From NCBI GenBank assembly GCA_020849275.1, contig JADLGO010000008.1, forward strand, positions 29,190 to 93,189: a DNA stretch of 64,000 bases, given 5' to 3'. The notes below the pieces were generated by a model. That model made no database searches, was not told where the DNA came from, and worked only from the letters and a program-made list of their open reading frames with translations. Each line of letters opens with the position of its first letter. The stretch's first letter is position 1. The translations under genes and the position numbers were made by a program. Below are positions 1 to 8,368 of this stretch, one piece after another. This DNA comes from Chthonomonadales bacterium. Its GTDB lineage: Bacteria > Armatimonadota > Chthonomonadetes > Chthonomonadales > CAJBBX01.

Positions 1-29
1 TCGTCCTCGCTGATATGCAGAGCGTCCAT
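1..29 (-). CDS. possible 5' end of a gene leaving the window (partial)
   Basis: On the minus strand an ATG at 29-27 opens a frame (MDALHISED) that runs off the left edge. A GGAGG sequence lies about 5 bases upstream of that ATG, a good ribosome-binding site. Only nine codons are visible, so no product can be named. It would be divergent from the AAA ATPase gene. The call rests only on the start codon plus Shine-Dalgarno match and could be chance. Confidence 0.25.
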
Positions 30-167
30 CGGCGCCTCCACTCCGGCGGGCCTGGCCGCCGCGTACCGTTCGCACGGGGCGGCCGCGTTCTCCTGCACGC
101 GCCGACGCGGCCGCGCAACCGCGGCCGTCCGGCGTGCGTAGTGACGAAGGGGAGATTCAGAGAGCGG

Positions 168-1463
168 ATGCACGATTCCGAGCACGCGGAGCAGGTGATA
201 GAGCGCGGCCTGGTGCGGTCGCGCGCCGACGACTGGCTGGGCGCGGCGGAGGCGTTTCGTCAGGCCGCGAGCCTCGATCCAGCCAGCGCGGAGGCACGGT
301 TTCGTCTCGGCTGGGCGCTCTGGAAGCGTGCGGAGGAGCTCAAGCCCACGCTGGGCGACCTCAGTGTGGGGTACCTGGCCCAGCTTGCCGGGCTCGAGTC
401 GGTCGCGCGCGACCGGGCGCGCAAATTCACGGCGCACAAGCGGGCGCTGCGGGAGGCCGCCCACTGGCTGCGGGAGGCCATTGCGCGCGACGGGCGCCAT
501 GCGCGCGCCGTCTACTTCCTAGCCCGGACGATGCGCGAGCTCGGCTACCGCCAGGAGGCGCTCGACATGGCCCGCCGCGCGGCCGAGGCCGAGCCGACGA
601 ACTCGAGGTATGGGGAGCTCGTGCAGGCGTGGGTGGCCGAGGGCCGTGCGCCTGGCACGGTCGGGCCCGCCGCGCCCGCCGCGCGCCCGCTGTGCTGGAA
701 CGACATCGTGCTGCCACCGCGCACCAAGCGCGAGCTGCGCCAGATGCAGCTAATGCTCGAGAAGCCGGAGTTGGCGCGCGACCTCGGGGTTGATCTGGTC
801 ACTGGCATACTGCTCAAGGGAGCGCCCGGTACGGGCAAGACGACGGTCGCCCGCATTCTGGCCGAGGAGGCCCGGTGCCGCTTCCTCTCGGTCACCCCGG
901 CCGACATCAACCAGATGTTCGTGGGCGAGTCCGAGAAGCGCGTGCGCGACCTGTTCCAACGCGCCCGGTCCGCCGCGCCCACGATCATCTTCGTGGACGA
1001 GATCGACGCGCTGCTTCCGGCGCGGCAGGGCGGCATCGCCATCCACTCCGACAAGGTCGTCAACCAGTTCCTCCAGGAGATGGACGGGATGGCTCGCAAT
1101 GACCGCGTGTTGGTCGTGGGCGCGACCAACCGACCGGATATGCTCGATCCGGCGGTGCGGCGCGGCGGCCGCCTGTCGCGCGAGATCGAGATCCCGCTCC
1201 CCGACTGCACGGCCCGCCGCCAACTCCTCGACCTCTTCACGCGCGGCGCAAGGATCGCCGACGACGTCGACCTCGACGCGCTCGCGGATGCCACGGCCGG
1301 GTTCTCCGGGGCCGACCTGAAGGCGGTCGTCAACGAGGCGGGCCTGCAGGCGCTGATCCGGATCGCCGACAGCGAGGCGGGGTCCGTGGACCGGCGGCTG
1401 ACCGCGGGGGACTTCCGGGCGGCCGCCGACAACCTGCGTGCTTCGGAGGACGAGGCATACTGA
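168..1463 (+). CDS. TPR-AAA+ family ATPase
   Basis: A 431-aa cytoplasmic AAA+ ATPase of the FtsH/VPS4/CDC48-like classic clade, probably a protein remodelling or unfolding factor. The N-terminal ~155 residues are helical TPR-like repeats (AAEAFRQAASLDPASAEARF; EALDMARRAAEAEP), a likely substrate-docking arm. The ATPase core has Walker A GAPGTGKTT near residue 218, Walker B IIFVDEID near 273, and a second region of homology (GATNRPDMLDPAVRRGGR) near 318 with the arginine-finger pair. The frame extends upstream to 15, but ATG 168 is preceded by AAGGGGAGA and the protein upstream of it is low-complexity, so 168 is chosen. No protease domain or membrane segment is visible. The substrate is unknown. 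The next feature is a tRNA with its own promoter, so this gene is probably a separate unit. Confidence 0.85.
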   Translation: MHDSEHAEQVIERGLVRSRADDWLGAAEAFRQAASLDPASAEARFRLGWALWKRAEELKPTLGDLSVGYLAQLAGLESVARDRARKFTAHKRALREAAHWLREAIARDGRHARAVYFLARTMRELGYRQEALDMARRAAEAEPTNSRYGELVQAWVAEGRAPGTVGPAAPAARPLCWNDIVLPPRTKRELRQMQLMLEKPELARDLGVDLVTGILLKGAPGTGKTTVARILAEEARCRFLSVTPADINQMFVGESEKRVRDLFQRARSAAPTIIFVDEIDALLPARQGGIAIHSDKVVNQFLQEMDGMARNDRVLVVGATNRPDMLDPAVRRGGRLSREIEIPLPDCTARRQLLDLFTRGARIADDVDLDALADATAGFSGADLKAVVNEAGLQALIRIADSEAGSVDRRLTAGDFRAAADNLRASEDEAY

Positions 1464-1487
1464 GCGCGCGAGCCGTGCGAACGCCGG

Positions 1488-1517
1488 TTGACAGGGGCGG
1501 CGGCCGACCCCTATACT
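1488..1517 (+). promoter_or_regulatory. promoter for tRNA-Leu (possibly also trp operon)
   Basis: Perfect -35 TTGACA at 1488-1493 and -10 TATACT at 1512-1517 with an 18-base spacer. The tRNA begins 39 bases after the -10. No clear second promoter is seen between the tRNA and trpE at 1672, so the trp operon may be read from here through the tRNA. Confidence 0.75.
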
Positions 1518-1556
1518 GAGGCGGCGACATCGCGGCCAGGGCATCATCCCCGTCTC

Positions 1557-1629
1557 GCCCTGGTAGTCCAACGGCAGAGACAGGCGACTTAAAATCGCCA
1601 CAGTGTGAGTTCGAATCTCACCCAGGGCA
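1557..1629 (+). tRNA. tRNA-Leu(UAA)-like, class I (short variable arm)
   Basis: Acceptor stem GCCCTGG (1557-1563) pairs with CCAGGGC (1622-1628), with A1629 as discriminator. The anticodon stem GGCGA/TCGCC encloses the loop CTTAAAA, giving anticodon UAA (1590-1592). The T arm is GTGAG-TTCGAAT-CTCAC. The D stem is weak: three pairs plus a C/A mismatch. The variable region is only five bases (ACAGT), whereas canonical bacterial tRNA-Leu is class II with a long variable arm. A73 fits leucine identity. The 3' CCA is not encoded. Codon UUA is very rare in DNA this GC-rich. The amino acid assignment comes from the anticodon only. Confidence 0.8.
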
Positions 1630-1671
1630 CTCCTGTCCGCTCGACCGACAGGCGCTGCAACGGCCCACACC

Positions 1672-3150
1672 ATGCATTCTCCCACGCGCGAGCAGTTCCT
1701 TGGGGCCGCTCGCCCTGGCGACCTGGTCCCTATCGTGCGCGAGATCCTCGCGGACAGGCTCACGCCTGTGTCGGCCTTCGAGCGGCTTCCCCGCTCCGGT
1801 GGCGCCTTTCTGCTGGAGAGCGTGGAGGGCGGCGAGCGCATCGGCCGCTACTCCTTTCTGGGTTCGGCGCCCCGCCTGGCGCTCACCGTGAAGGGCCGCA
1901 CGGCCACCGTGCGCGAGGGACGCCGTACCCGGACGGTGGTGCTGACTCCGTCGGACGACGGTCTCACCGTGCTTAAGGAGTTGCTCGGCCGCTACCGCTA
2001 CGTGCCTCAGCCGGGCCTACCGCGCTTCTGCGGGGGCGCCGTCGGCTATCTGGCGTACGACATGGCGCGGTGCTTTGAGCGATTGCCCGAGCGCGCGGCC
2101 GACGATCTCGGGTTGGAGGACGCCTTTTTCCTCTTCACGGACACGCTGCTGATCTTCGACCACGTCAAGCACCGTGTCAAGGTGCTCTGCAACGCGCGCG
2201 TCGACTCCGATCCCGCCCTCGCCTACGACCGTGCCGTAAAGCAGATCGACTCCTTGGTCGGCGTTCTGCGAGGCCCGACGCTGGCCGCGCCGCCCGCGCG
2301 GCCAGCGCGCATGGCGCCGCCCACGGCCAACATGGAACGCGAAGCCTACGAGGCTGCCGTCGAGAAGTGCCGGGAGTACATCGCAGCCGGGGACGCGTTC
2401 CAGATCGTGCCCTCGGTGCGGTTCGACCTGCCGGTCCAGGCGCGGCCGTTCGAGCTCTACCGCGCGCTGCGCTCGGTGAACCCCTCGCCCTATATGTACT
2501 TCATCGACACCGGCCAGCGTCAGGTCGTGGGTTCCTCGCCCGAGATCCTGGTGACGGTGGAGGGCCGCCGCGTCACCGTGCGCCCCATCGCCGGCACGCG
2601 TCCCCGCGGCGTGTCGTTCGAGGAGGATGAGCGCCTGGCAAGCGAGCTTCTGGCCGACGAGAAGGAGCGCGCAGAGCACATCATGCTCGTGGATCTCGGC
2701 CGCAACGACGTAGGGCGCGTGAGCGAGTACGGGACGGTGCACGTCGACGAGTTGATGGCCATCGAACGCTATTCGCACGTGATGCACATCGTCTCCAACG
2801 TCACCGGGCGGCTCGCGGAGGGGCGCGACGTGTTCGACGTGACCCGGGCGTGCTTCCCGGCGGGCACGCTCACCGGAGCGCCAAAGGTCAGGGCGATGGA
2901 GATCATCGAGGAGCTCGAGCCGACGCGGCGCGGGCTCTACGGCGGGGCGGTTGGCTACTTCAGCTACTCGGGCGATGCCGACCTGGCGATCGCGATCCGC
3001 ACGATGCTGCTGAACAGCGGTCGCGCCTACGTGCAGGTGGGCGCCGGCGTGGTGGCCGACTCCGTGCCGGCCCGCGAGTACGAGGAGTGCCTCAACAAGG
3101 CTCGCGCCGTGATGGCCGCGATCGAGATGGCCGAGGCCGGATTGGACTGA
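1672..3150 (+). CDS. trpE: anthranilate synthase component I
   Basis: A 492-aa chorismate-binding enzyme that makes anthranilate from chorismate with ammonia supplied by TrpG, the first committed step of tryptophan synthesis. The N-terminal regulatory domain is followed by the chorismate-binding fold, with the conserved blocks HIMLVDLGRNDVGRV, PAGTLTGAPKVRAMEIIEEL and RRGLYGGAVGYFSYSG. Length matches TrpE of about 490-510 aa. PabB-type enzymes share this fold, but the rest of the trp pathway follows immediately, so TrpE is preferred. It is the first gene of the trp operon. No trp leader peptide, T-box or clear attenuator was found in the 42 bases between the tRNA and this ATG, only a weak 6-bp hairpin (1632-1652). 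Confidence 0.95.
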   Translation: MHSPTREQFLGAARPGDLVPIVREILADRLTPVSAFERLPRSGGAFLLESVEGGERIGRYSFLGSAPRLALTVKGRTATVREGRRTRTVVLTPSDDGLTVLKELLGRYRYVPQPGLPRFCGGAVGYLAYDMARCFERLPERAADDLGLEDAFFLFTDTLLIFDHVKHRVKVLCNARVDSDPALAYDRAVKQIDSLVGVLRGPTLAAPPARPARMAPPTANMEREAYEAAVEKCREYIAAGDAFQIVPSVRFDLPVQARPFELYRALRSVNPSPYMYFIDTGQRQVVGSSPEILVTVEGRRVTVRPIAGTRPRGVSFEEDERLASELLADEKERAEHIMLVDLGRNDVGRVSEYGTVHVDELMAIERYSHVMHIVSNVTGRLAEGRDVFDVTRACFPAGTLTGAPKVRAMEIIEELEPTRRGLYGGAVGYFSYSGDADLAIAIRTMLLNSGRAYVQVGAGVVADSVPAREYEECLNKARAVMAAIEMAEAGLD

Positions 3151-3166
3151 CGCCCCGGGGGAGCCG

Positions 3167-3547
3167 ATGCTGCGCGTGGTGCCGCAACTGACCGTCGATG
3201 ACCTGGCGCGCTCCGTGGCCTTCTACACGGAGCACTTCGGACTGAAGGTGACGCACCGCGATCCGCCCGATGAGCCCGACCTGGTCCTCCTGGAGCGGGA
3301 AGACGCCGGCCTCTACCTGACAACGGCGGCCGGGCGATCCCCGTCAGGGCGTCCCGGCTCGCGGAGCGCCGCCCGTGGCGCCGGGGTCCGCCTGTACTTC
3401 GAGGTTGACGACGCCGCGGCCCTGCACGAGGCGCTGGCCGGGGCCGGCGCCGTCATCATGCAGCCGCTCACGACCGACGAGGCCGAGCAGTACGCCGAGT
3501 TCGTCGTCGCCGACCCGGACGGCTACGAGTTGGCCGTCTTCTCCTGA
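3167..3547 (+). CDS. VOC-fold (glyoxalase/bleomycin-resistance-like) protein
   Basis: A 126-aa single VOC-superfamily unit pair: N-terminal VPQLTVDDLARSVAFYTEHF and C-terminal FVVADPDGYELAVFS are the typical paired beta-alpha-beta-beta-beta signatures. Members are metal-dependent dioxygenases, isomerases or binding/resistance proteins, and the substrate here cannot be told. It sits 16 bases after trpE and 19 bases before trpG, separating the two subunit genes of anthranilate synthase, with its own GGGGGAG ribosome-binding site. Translational context makes it a real trp-operon member. A role in aromatic or electrophile metabolism is only a guess. Confidence 0.8.
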   Translation: MLRVVPQLTVDDLARSVAFYTEHFGLKVTHRDPPDEPDLVLLEREDAGLYLTTAAGRSPSGRPGSRSAARGAGVRLYFEVDDAAALHEALAGAGAVIMQPLTTDEAEQYAEFVVADPDGYELAVFS

Positions 3548-3566
3548 CGGAGCGATGGTGGGACGT

Positions 3567-4142
3567 ATGATACTCGTGATCGACAACTACGATAGCTTTA
3601 CGTACAACCTGGTCCAGTATCTTGGCGAGATGGGGCAGGAGCTTCGCGTGCGGCGTAACGACGAGGTGACCGTGGAGGAGGCGTTCGGCCTTGGTCCGGC
3701 CGCCATCGTCATCTCTCCGGGCCCGTGCACTCCCGACCAGGCCGGCGTCTCGGTGCCGATCGTGCGCGAGTTGGCGGCGCGCATCCCCATCCTGGGGGTC
3801 TGCCTGGGGCACCAGAGCATCGGGCGCGCGTTCGGGGCCGGGATCGTGCGCAACTGGCGCGTGCTGCACGGCAAGACCTCAAGGGTGTCGCACGACGGGC
3901 GGGGACTGTTCGCCGGCCTGCCGGACCCGATCGAGGCCACGCGGTACCATTCCCTGGTGATCGATCCCGAGACGGTGCCGGCCTGTCTCGAGGTGACGGC
4001 GCGTACGCCGGAAGGCGAGATCATGGGGGTGCGCCACCGCGAGCACCGTGTGGAGGGCGTGCAGTTCCATCCGGAGTCCGTGATGACGCCAGAGGGCAAG
4101 GGGCTGCTCCGCAACTTCCTGGCGCTCGCCGGCCTGAACTAG
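3567..4142 (+). CDS. trpG: anthranilate synthase component II (glutamine amidotransferase)
   Basis: A 191-aa class I glutamine amidotransferase that hydrolyses glutamine and delivers ammonia to TrpE. The N-terminus MILVIDNYDSFTYNLVQYL is diagnostic. The nucleophile cysteine lies in ILGVCLGHQSIG, and the catalytic His-Glu pair in EGVQFHPESV. ATG 3567 gives the canonical N-terminus. An ATG four codons earlier (3555) is possible. The protein may also serve PabB for folate if the genome lacks a separate PabA, as is common. It is the third gene in the trp operon. Confidence 0.95.
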   Translation: MILVIDNYDSFTYNLVQYLGEMGQELRVRRNDEVTVEEAFGLGPAAIVISPGPCTPDQAGVSVPIVRELAARIPILGVCLGHQSIGRAFGAGIVRNWRVLHGKTSRVSHDGRGLFAGLPDPIEATRYHSLVIDPETVPACLEVTARTPEGEIMGVRHREHRVEGVQFHPESVMTPEGKGLLRNFLALAGLN

Positions 4143-4190
4143 CTGCCGGGTCGACCTCGCGGGTCGCACCCCGGGCCGGCCGCTGCGGTG

Positions 4191-4199
4191 TGGTATGAT
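4191..4199 (+). promoter_or_regulatory. extended -10 promoter for a near-leaderless mRNA
   Basis: TGG-TATGAT, an extended -10 element, ends 7 bases before the ATG at 4207. Transcription would then start at or next to the start codon. No -35 and no Shine-Dalgarno precede that ATG, which fits leaderless translation. This would give the peptidase gene and the downstream trpDCFBA an internal promoter. It is inferred from sequence only. Confidence 0.5.
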
Positions 4200-4206
4200 A
4201 TCGCGT

Positions 4207-5316
4207 ATGGCGAACTTCACTGACCGGGTCGGTCGGCTCCAGGAGGCGATGCGCGCCTCCGGGATCGGGCTGGCGGTGCTCGCTCCGGGCGCTCAGATGC
4301 GCTATCTCAGTGGCTGGGCAGAGCCCGGGCACGAGCGGCTGCTGGCCCTGTTTGTGCCCGCCAGCGGTGAGCCGGCCTTCGTGGTGCCCGCCCTCAACGC
4401 CGCGCAGGCCGCGGCCAACCCCGCCGCCATCCGCGACCTGCGCTCCTGGGACGACGCGGCCGGCTGGGAGGGAGTAGTTTCCGCGCTCGTGAACGCCCGC
4501 GTTCGCGAGCGCGCATTCGCGATTGACGACGAGCTCCAGAGCGGTCATCTGCTCGCGCTCCAGCGCCTGTTTCCGGGTGCGCGGTGGGAGCCGGGCTCTG
4601 CGCTCATGGCTCGTCTGCGCGAGGTCAAGGAATCCGACGAGCTCGCGGCCCTCCAGAGATCCGCCGCCATCACCGACGCCGTCTACGAAGAGTGCGTCCG
4701 CCTGCTGCGCGAGGGCATGACGGAGCTTGAGATGGTCGCCCTGCTCGCCGACGCCTACGAGCGGCGCGGTGCGCGCGCGGACTTCGCGATCGTCGGGTTC
4801 GGGCCGAACTCCGCGCTGCCCCACCACTCTCCGGGCGACGCCGCGTTGGCCGATGGCGATGTCGCGGTGATCGACATCGGGTGCAGTGTCGACGGGTACG
4901 CCTCCGACATCACGCGCACCGTCGCCTTCGGCACCCCGCCGCCGGAGGCGGGCGAAGTCTACCGGGTCGTCTTGCGAGCACACCAGGCCGCGCAGGGGGT
5001 CGCCCGGCCCGGCGCGACCTGCGAGAGCGTGGACCGCGCCGCCAGGGACGTGATCGAGAGCGCGGGCTACGGCGAGCGCTTCATCCATCGAACGGGGCAC
5101 GGCATCGGTCTGTCGGGCCACGAGCCGCCCTATATCGTCGCGGGCAACACGCAGGCCCTGCGCCCGGGCATGTGCTTCAGCGACGAACCCGGCATCTACC
5201 TGCCGGGCCGGTTCGGCGTCCGAATCGAGAACATCCTCACCATCACCCCAGACGGCGCCTCGTCCCTGAATGCCGCGCCGCCGGCCGACCTGCCCGCCAT
5301 CCGGCCGGCCCCGTGA
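4207..5316 (+). CDS. M24 family Xaa-Pro aminopeptidase/dipeptidase
   Basis: A 369-aa pita-bread metallopeptidase (peptidase M24B) that cleaves N-terminal residues from Xaa-Pro peptides or dipeptides in the cytoplasm. A creatinase-like N-terminal domain (residues ~1-135) precedes the catalytic domain. Metal ligands are visible: the two Asp in VIDIGCSVDGYASDITRTVA, His in HRTGHGIGLSGHEPP, and Glu in DEPGIYLPG and VRIENIL. An upstream in-frame ATG at 4195 exists, but 4207 fits a promoter directly upstream. It sits between trpG and trpD without an obvious pathway link, although it could feed free amino acids. Confidence 0.88.
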   Translation: MANFTDRVGRLQEAMRASGIGLAVLAPGAQMRYLSGWAEPGHERLLALFVPASGEPAFVVPALNAAQAAANPAAIRDLRSWDDAAGWEGVVSALVNARVRERAFAIDDELQSGHLLALQRLFPGARWEPGSALMARLREVKESDELAALQRSAAITDAVYEECVRLLREGMTELEMVALLADAYERRGARADFAIVGFGPNSALPHHSPGDAALADGDVAVIDIGCSVDGYASDITRTVAFGTPPPEAGEVYRVVLRAHQAAQGVARPGATCESVDRAARDVIESAGYGERFIHRTGHGIGLSGHEPPYIVAGNTQALRPGMCFSDEPGIYLPGRFGVRIENILTITPDGASSLNAAPPADLPAIRPAP

Positions 5317-5395
5317 GTGCCGTCCGGCGCCGCCGGGCCGTGCCTCGCGGCGGAACCGCTCGAGGAGCCTGGGCACCGCGCGGCGGGAGCCAGCC

Positions 5396-6424
5396 ATGAC
5401 GATCGTCGAAGCCCTGGGCGCGCTCGTCGAGGGGCGCGACCTCTCGGAGGAAGAGGCCGCCACGGTGATGCGCGCCATCATGGAGGGGCAGGGCACGCCG
5501 GCACAGATCGGCGCGCTGCTTGCCGTGCTCCGCGCCAAGCACGAGACCGCGGAGGAGCTCACCGGGCTCGCCCGCGCGATGCGCGAGAAGTCGGTGCGCG
5601 TATACCCGAATCGGCGGCCGCTGATCGACACGTGCGGCACCGGCGGCGATGTCCTGAAGACCTTCAACGTGTCGACTACCGCGGCCTTCGTGGTGGCGGC
5701 CGGCGGCGTCGCGGTCGCCAAACATGGCAACCGCGCCGCCACGAGCAAGTGCGGCAGCGCGGACGTGCTGGAGGCCCTGGGGGTCCGCCTGGCGATCCCC
5801 CCCGCGCAGGTCGCGCGCTGCATCGACGAGGTTGGCATCGGGTTCCTGTTCGCGCCCCAGCACCACCCCGCCATGCTCTATGCGGCCCAGCCGCGTAAGG
5901 AGCTCGGCTTTCGCACGGTGTTCAACGTGCTGGGGCCCCTCACGAACCCCGCCGGCGCGACCCACCAACTGATCGGCGTGTACCACCCGGACCTGGCTTT
6001 GCTGCTTGCCCGAGCGCTCGCTCGGCTCGGGTGCGAGCGCGCCATGGTCGTTCACGGGATGGATGGCATCGACGAGGTGTCCACCATCGGCGCCACGCGC
6101 ATCTGCACCGTGCTGAACGGGGCGGTCGACACCGAGACGAAGGTGCCGGAGGACTTCGGCCTGTGCCGCGCGGAGACTGTTGACCTCGCCGGGGCTCAGA
6201 CGCCGGCCGGCAACGCCGAGATGCTGCTGGACGTGCTGAGCGGCGCGCCCGGACCCCGGCGCGACATCGTGCTTCTGAACTCGGCGGCGGGGCTGATCCT
6301 CGGCGGGGCGGCCTGCTCGTGGGCCGATGGCCTGCGTGCCGCTGCCGAGCTCATCGACACCGGCCGGGCTCGCCGCGTACTGGACGAGCTCGTCCGGTTC
6401 ACAGCGGAGTGTGACCGACAATGA
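5396..6424 (+). CDS. trpD: anthranilate phosphoribosyltransferase
   Basis: A 342-aa enzyme that transfers phosphoribosyl from PRPP to anthranilate. PRPP-binding DTCGTGGDVLKTFNVST and the KHGNRAATSKCGSADVLEAL segment are diagnostic, and NVLGPLTNPA follows. ATG 5396 has GGGAG upstream and gives the standard N-terminus (MTIVEALGALVEGRDLSEEE); the longer frame from 5270 lacks homology. The stop codon overlaps the trpC start by four bases (ATGA), so the two are translationally coupled. Confidence 0.95.
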   Translation: MTIVEALGALVEGRDLSEEEAATVMRAIMEGQGTPAQIGALLAVLRAKHETAEELTGLARAMREKSVRVYPNRRPLIDTCGTGGDVLKTFNVSTTAAFVVAAGGVAVAKHGNRAATSKCGSADVLEALGVRLAIPPAQVARCIDEVGIGFLFAPQHHPAMLYAAQPRKELGFRTVFNVLGPLTNPAGATHQLIGVYHPDLALLLARALARLGCERAMVVHGMDGIDEVSTIGATRICTVLNGAVDTETKVPEDFGLCRAETVDLAGAQTPAGNAEMLLDVLSGAPGPRRDIVLLNSAAGLILGGAACSWADGLRAAAELIDTGRARRVLDELVRFTAECDRQ

Positions 6425-7200
6425 GCGTTCTCTCTCAGATACTGGCCGACAAGCGCACCGAGGTTGACTGCGCGCGGCGACGTGTCCCCGTGGAGGAGTT
6501 GCAGGCGCGCGTCGCCGACATGCCCGCGCCGCGCGACTTTCTGGGAGCCCTGATGGCGGCCGCGCGGCCGGCGCTGATCGCCGAGGTGAAGCGGGCCTCC
6601 CCCTCCAAAGGCATCATCCGGCACGATTTCGATCCCATCGCGATCGCCCGAACCTACGCCGACAACGGCGCCGCTTGCCTCTCGATCCTCACCGACGAGC
6701 CCTACTTTCAGGGCCATCTGTCGTACCTGGCCGCCATACGGGGCGTCATCGACCTTCCGCTGCTTCGCAAGGACTTCATCATCGACGAGTACCAGTTGTT
6801 GGAGTCGCGCGCGGCGGGCGCCGACGCCGTCCTGCTGATCGAGGCTGCGTTGCAGAGCGGCGAGATGCGCGGCATGGTGGAGGCCGCGCGCGCACTGGGC
6901 ATGGCCGCCATCGTCGAGGTCCACGACCGCGCGGAGCTCGAGGAGGTGTTAACCACTCCGGTGCGAATCCTTGGTATCAACAATCGCGACCTGCACCTGT
7001 TTCGTACCTCGCTTCAGACCACGATCGATCTGCTGCCGCTCGTCCCGGCCGATCGGGTGGTCGTGAGCGAAAGCGGCATCAACACGCGCGCCGACGTGGA
7101 GCGCCTGCGAGAGGCTGGCGCGCACGCCGTGCTGGTCGGCGAGTCCCTGATGCGGGAGCTCGACATCGCCGGTAAGATGCGCGAGCTCCTCGGGCGGTGA
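6421..7200 (+). CDS. trpC: indole-3-glycerol phosphate synthase
   Basis: A 259-aa TIM barrel that decarboxylates and cyclises CdRP to indole-3-glycerol phosphate. Diagnostic segments are IAEVKRASPSKGIIR, LPLLRKDFIIDEYQ, LGINNRDLHLF and VVVSESGINTRADV. It overlaps trpD by 4 bases. Codon 177 (6949-6951) is TTA, the only TTA I found in the trp genes and the codon read by the tRNA-Leu(UAA) upstream of the operon. The gene is separate from trpF, unlike the enterobacterial fusion. Confidence 0.95.
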   Translation: MSVLSQILADKRTEVDCARRRVPVEELQARVADMPAPRDFLGALMAAARPALIAEVKRASPSKGIIRHDFDPIAIARTYADNGAACLSILTDEPYFQGHLSYLAAIRGVIDLPLLRKDFIIDEYQLLESRAAGADAVLLIEAALQSGEMRGMVEAARALGMAAIVEVHDRAELEEVLTTPVRILGINNRDLHLFRTSLQTTIDLLPLVPADRVVVSESGINTRADVERLREAGAHAVLVGESLMRELDIAGKMRELLGR

Positions 7201-7228
7201 GCGGCGCGGCGCGCCGGGTGCGGCGACG

Positions 7229-7858
7229 GTGACGCGCATCAAGTTCTGCGGCATCACGAGCGGGGATGACATGCGGGCGGCAGTGCGCTGCGGCTGCGAC
7301 GCCATCGGCGCGATCGCCGTGCCCGGGTCGGCGCGCAGCGTTCTTGAGCGCGACGTGTCGTGGCTCGAGGCGGTTCCCCCACTGGTCGCGCGCGTCGCCG
7401 TGTGCCGAAGTCCGCGCGAGGTGCCGGAGGGGCTCTTGGAGCGCGTCGACGCGGTGCAGTTCTATGAGGCGGCCGGCCTGGACGGCCTTCGGCCGGGCTT
7501 GCGGCGCATCCGGGCACTCCGCGTAACGGGACGGCCGACACCCGGCGAGCTCGCGGCCGCGGTGGAAGGGGTGGACGCCCTCCTCCTCGACGCCTGGGCG
7601 CCGCACGCGCTCGGGGGGACCGGTGTCAGGCTCGATTGGCGCGTCGCCCGCGAGGTCGTGGAGGCGCTGTCGCTGCCGGTGATGCTGGCCGGCGGCCTGA
7701 GTCCCGGCAACGTGGCGGAGGCCGTCCGCGCGGTGCGCCCTTACGCGGTGGATGTAGCGAGCGGAGTCGAGGCCGCGCCGGGACGCAAGGATCACGAGTC
7801 GCTGCTGCAGTTCGCGCGCGCGGTCCGAGCGGCTGACCGCGACGGAGAGAGCAGATGA
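7229..7858 (+). CDS. trpF: phosphoribosylanthranilate isomerase
   Basis: A 209-aa TIM barrel isomerising PRA to CdRP. The N-terminal TRIKFCGITSGDDMRAAV carries the catalytic cysteine. The segments DAWAPHALGGTGVRLDW, MLAGGLSPGNVAEAV and VASGVEAAPGRKD match the phosphate-binding and C-terminal blocks of TrpF. The start is GTG 7229, 28 bases after trpC, with only a weak ribosome-binding site. The stop overlaps the next start by four bases (ATGA). Confidence 0.93.
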   Translation: MTRIKFCGITSGDDMRAAVRCGCDAIGAIAVPGSARSVLERDVSWLEAVPPLVARVAVCRSPREVPEGLLERVDAVQFYEAAGLDGLRPGLRRIRALRVTGRPTPGELAAAVEGVDALLLDAWAPHALGGTGVRLDWRVAREVVEALSLPVMLAGGLSPGNVAEAVRAVRPYAVDVASGVEAAPGRKDHESLLQFARAVRAADRDGESR

Positions 7859-8343
7859 AGGGTGCCGCGGGGAAGGCGCTGGCGGTCATCCTGGTTGTCG
7901 GCGCGATGTACGTTCTGCTCGTCGGGCTTCCCGGCACGCGCACGGAGTTGGCCAGGCGCGGAGTGCGCGAGATCGGAGAGGTCCAACTCGTCGATACGCA
8001 GGCCGGCCCCGGCGGCGCTTCGGTGCATACGGTCACGTTCATCTTTGCGGACACGATGAAGCGCAACCACCAGGTCACACGCGCCGTGTACGATACGGGC
8101 CTTTGGCAGCGCCTGAAGCCGGGCTCCGAGGTGGCGGTCTACTTCCTTCCGGAGAAGCCGGACCAAGCGAGCATCGCGGGCGCCGAGGGTTACTCGGCGC
8201 CGGCGCCGCCATCCGTGCGGTTCGTGGCCTGGACGGCGCTTGTCGCCGGCATCGTGCTGGCCGTGCGCGTGTTCCGGCCGGCGCCCGTCCATTCGGCCGA
8301 GGTTGGGCCCAGGCCGCCGCGCGTCACGGTGGCGCGGCGATGA
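7855..8343 (+). CDS. small membrane protein, DUF3592-like
   Basis: A 162-aa protein with an N-terminal membrane segment (residues ~7-24, [18 protein letters not shown]), an extracytoplasmic beta-rich domain ending in [14 protein letters not shown], and a second membrane segment (~121-140). The arrangement and the V-x-Y-x-P-x-x-P motif resemble DUF3592 proteins of unknown function. It overlaps trpF by 4 bases and lies 25 bases before trpB, so it is co-translated with the pathway. It could be an envelope protein parked in the operon or have some role linked to tryptophan. Function is unknown. Confidence 0.65.
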   Translation: MKGAAGKALAVILVVGAMYVLLVGLPGTRTELARRGVREIGEVQLVDTQAGPGGASVHTVTFIFADTMKRNHQVTRAVYDTGLWQRLKPGSEVAVYFLPEKPDQASIAGAEGYSAPAPPSVRFVAWTALVAGIVLAVRVFRPAPVHSAEVGPRPPRVTVARR

Positions 8344-8368
8344 GTGGCACAGACCCCGAGGAGCGACG

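Noticed and set aside
1630..1671. trp attenuator, leader peptide or T-box upstream of trpE
   Set aside because: Only 42 bases separate the tRNA from trpE; they hold one weak 6-bp hairpin, no run of Trp codons and no T-box.
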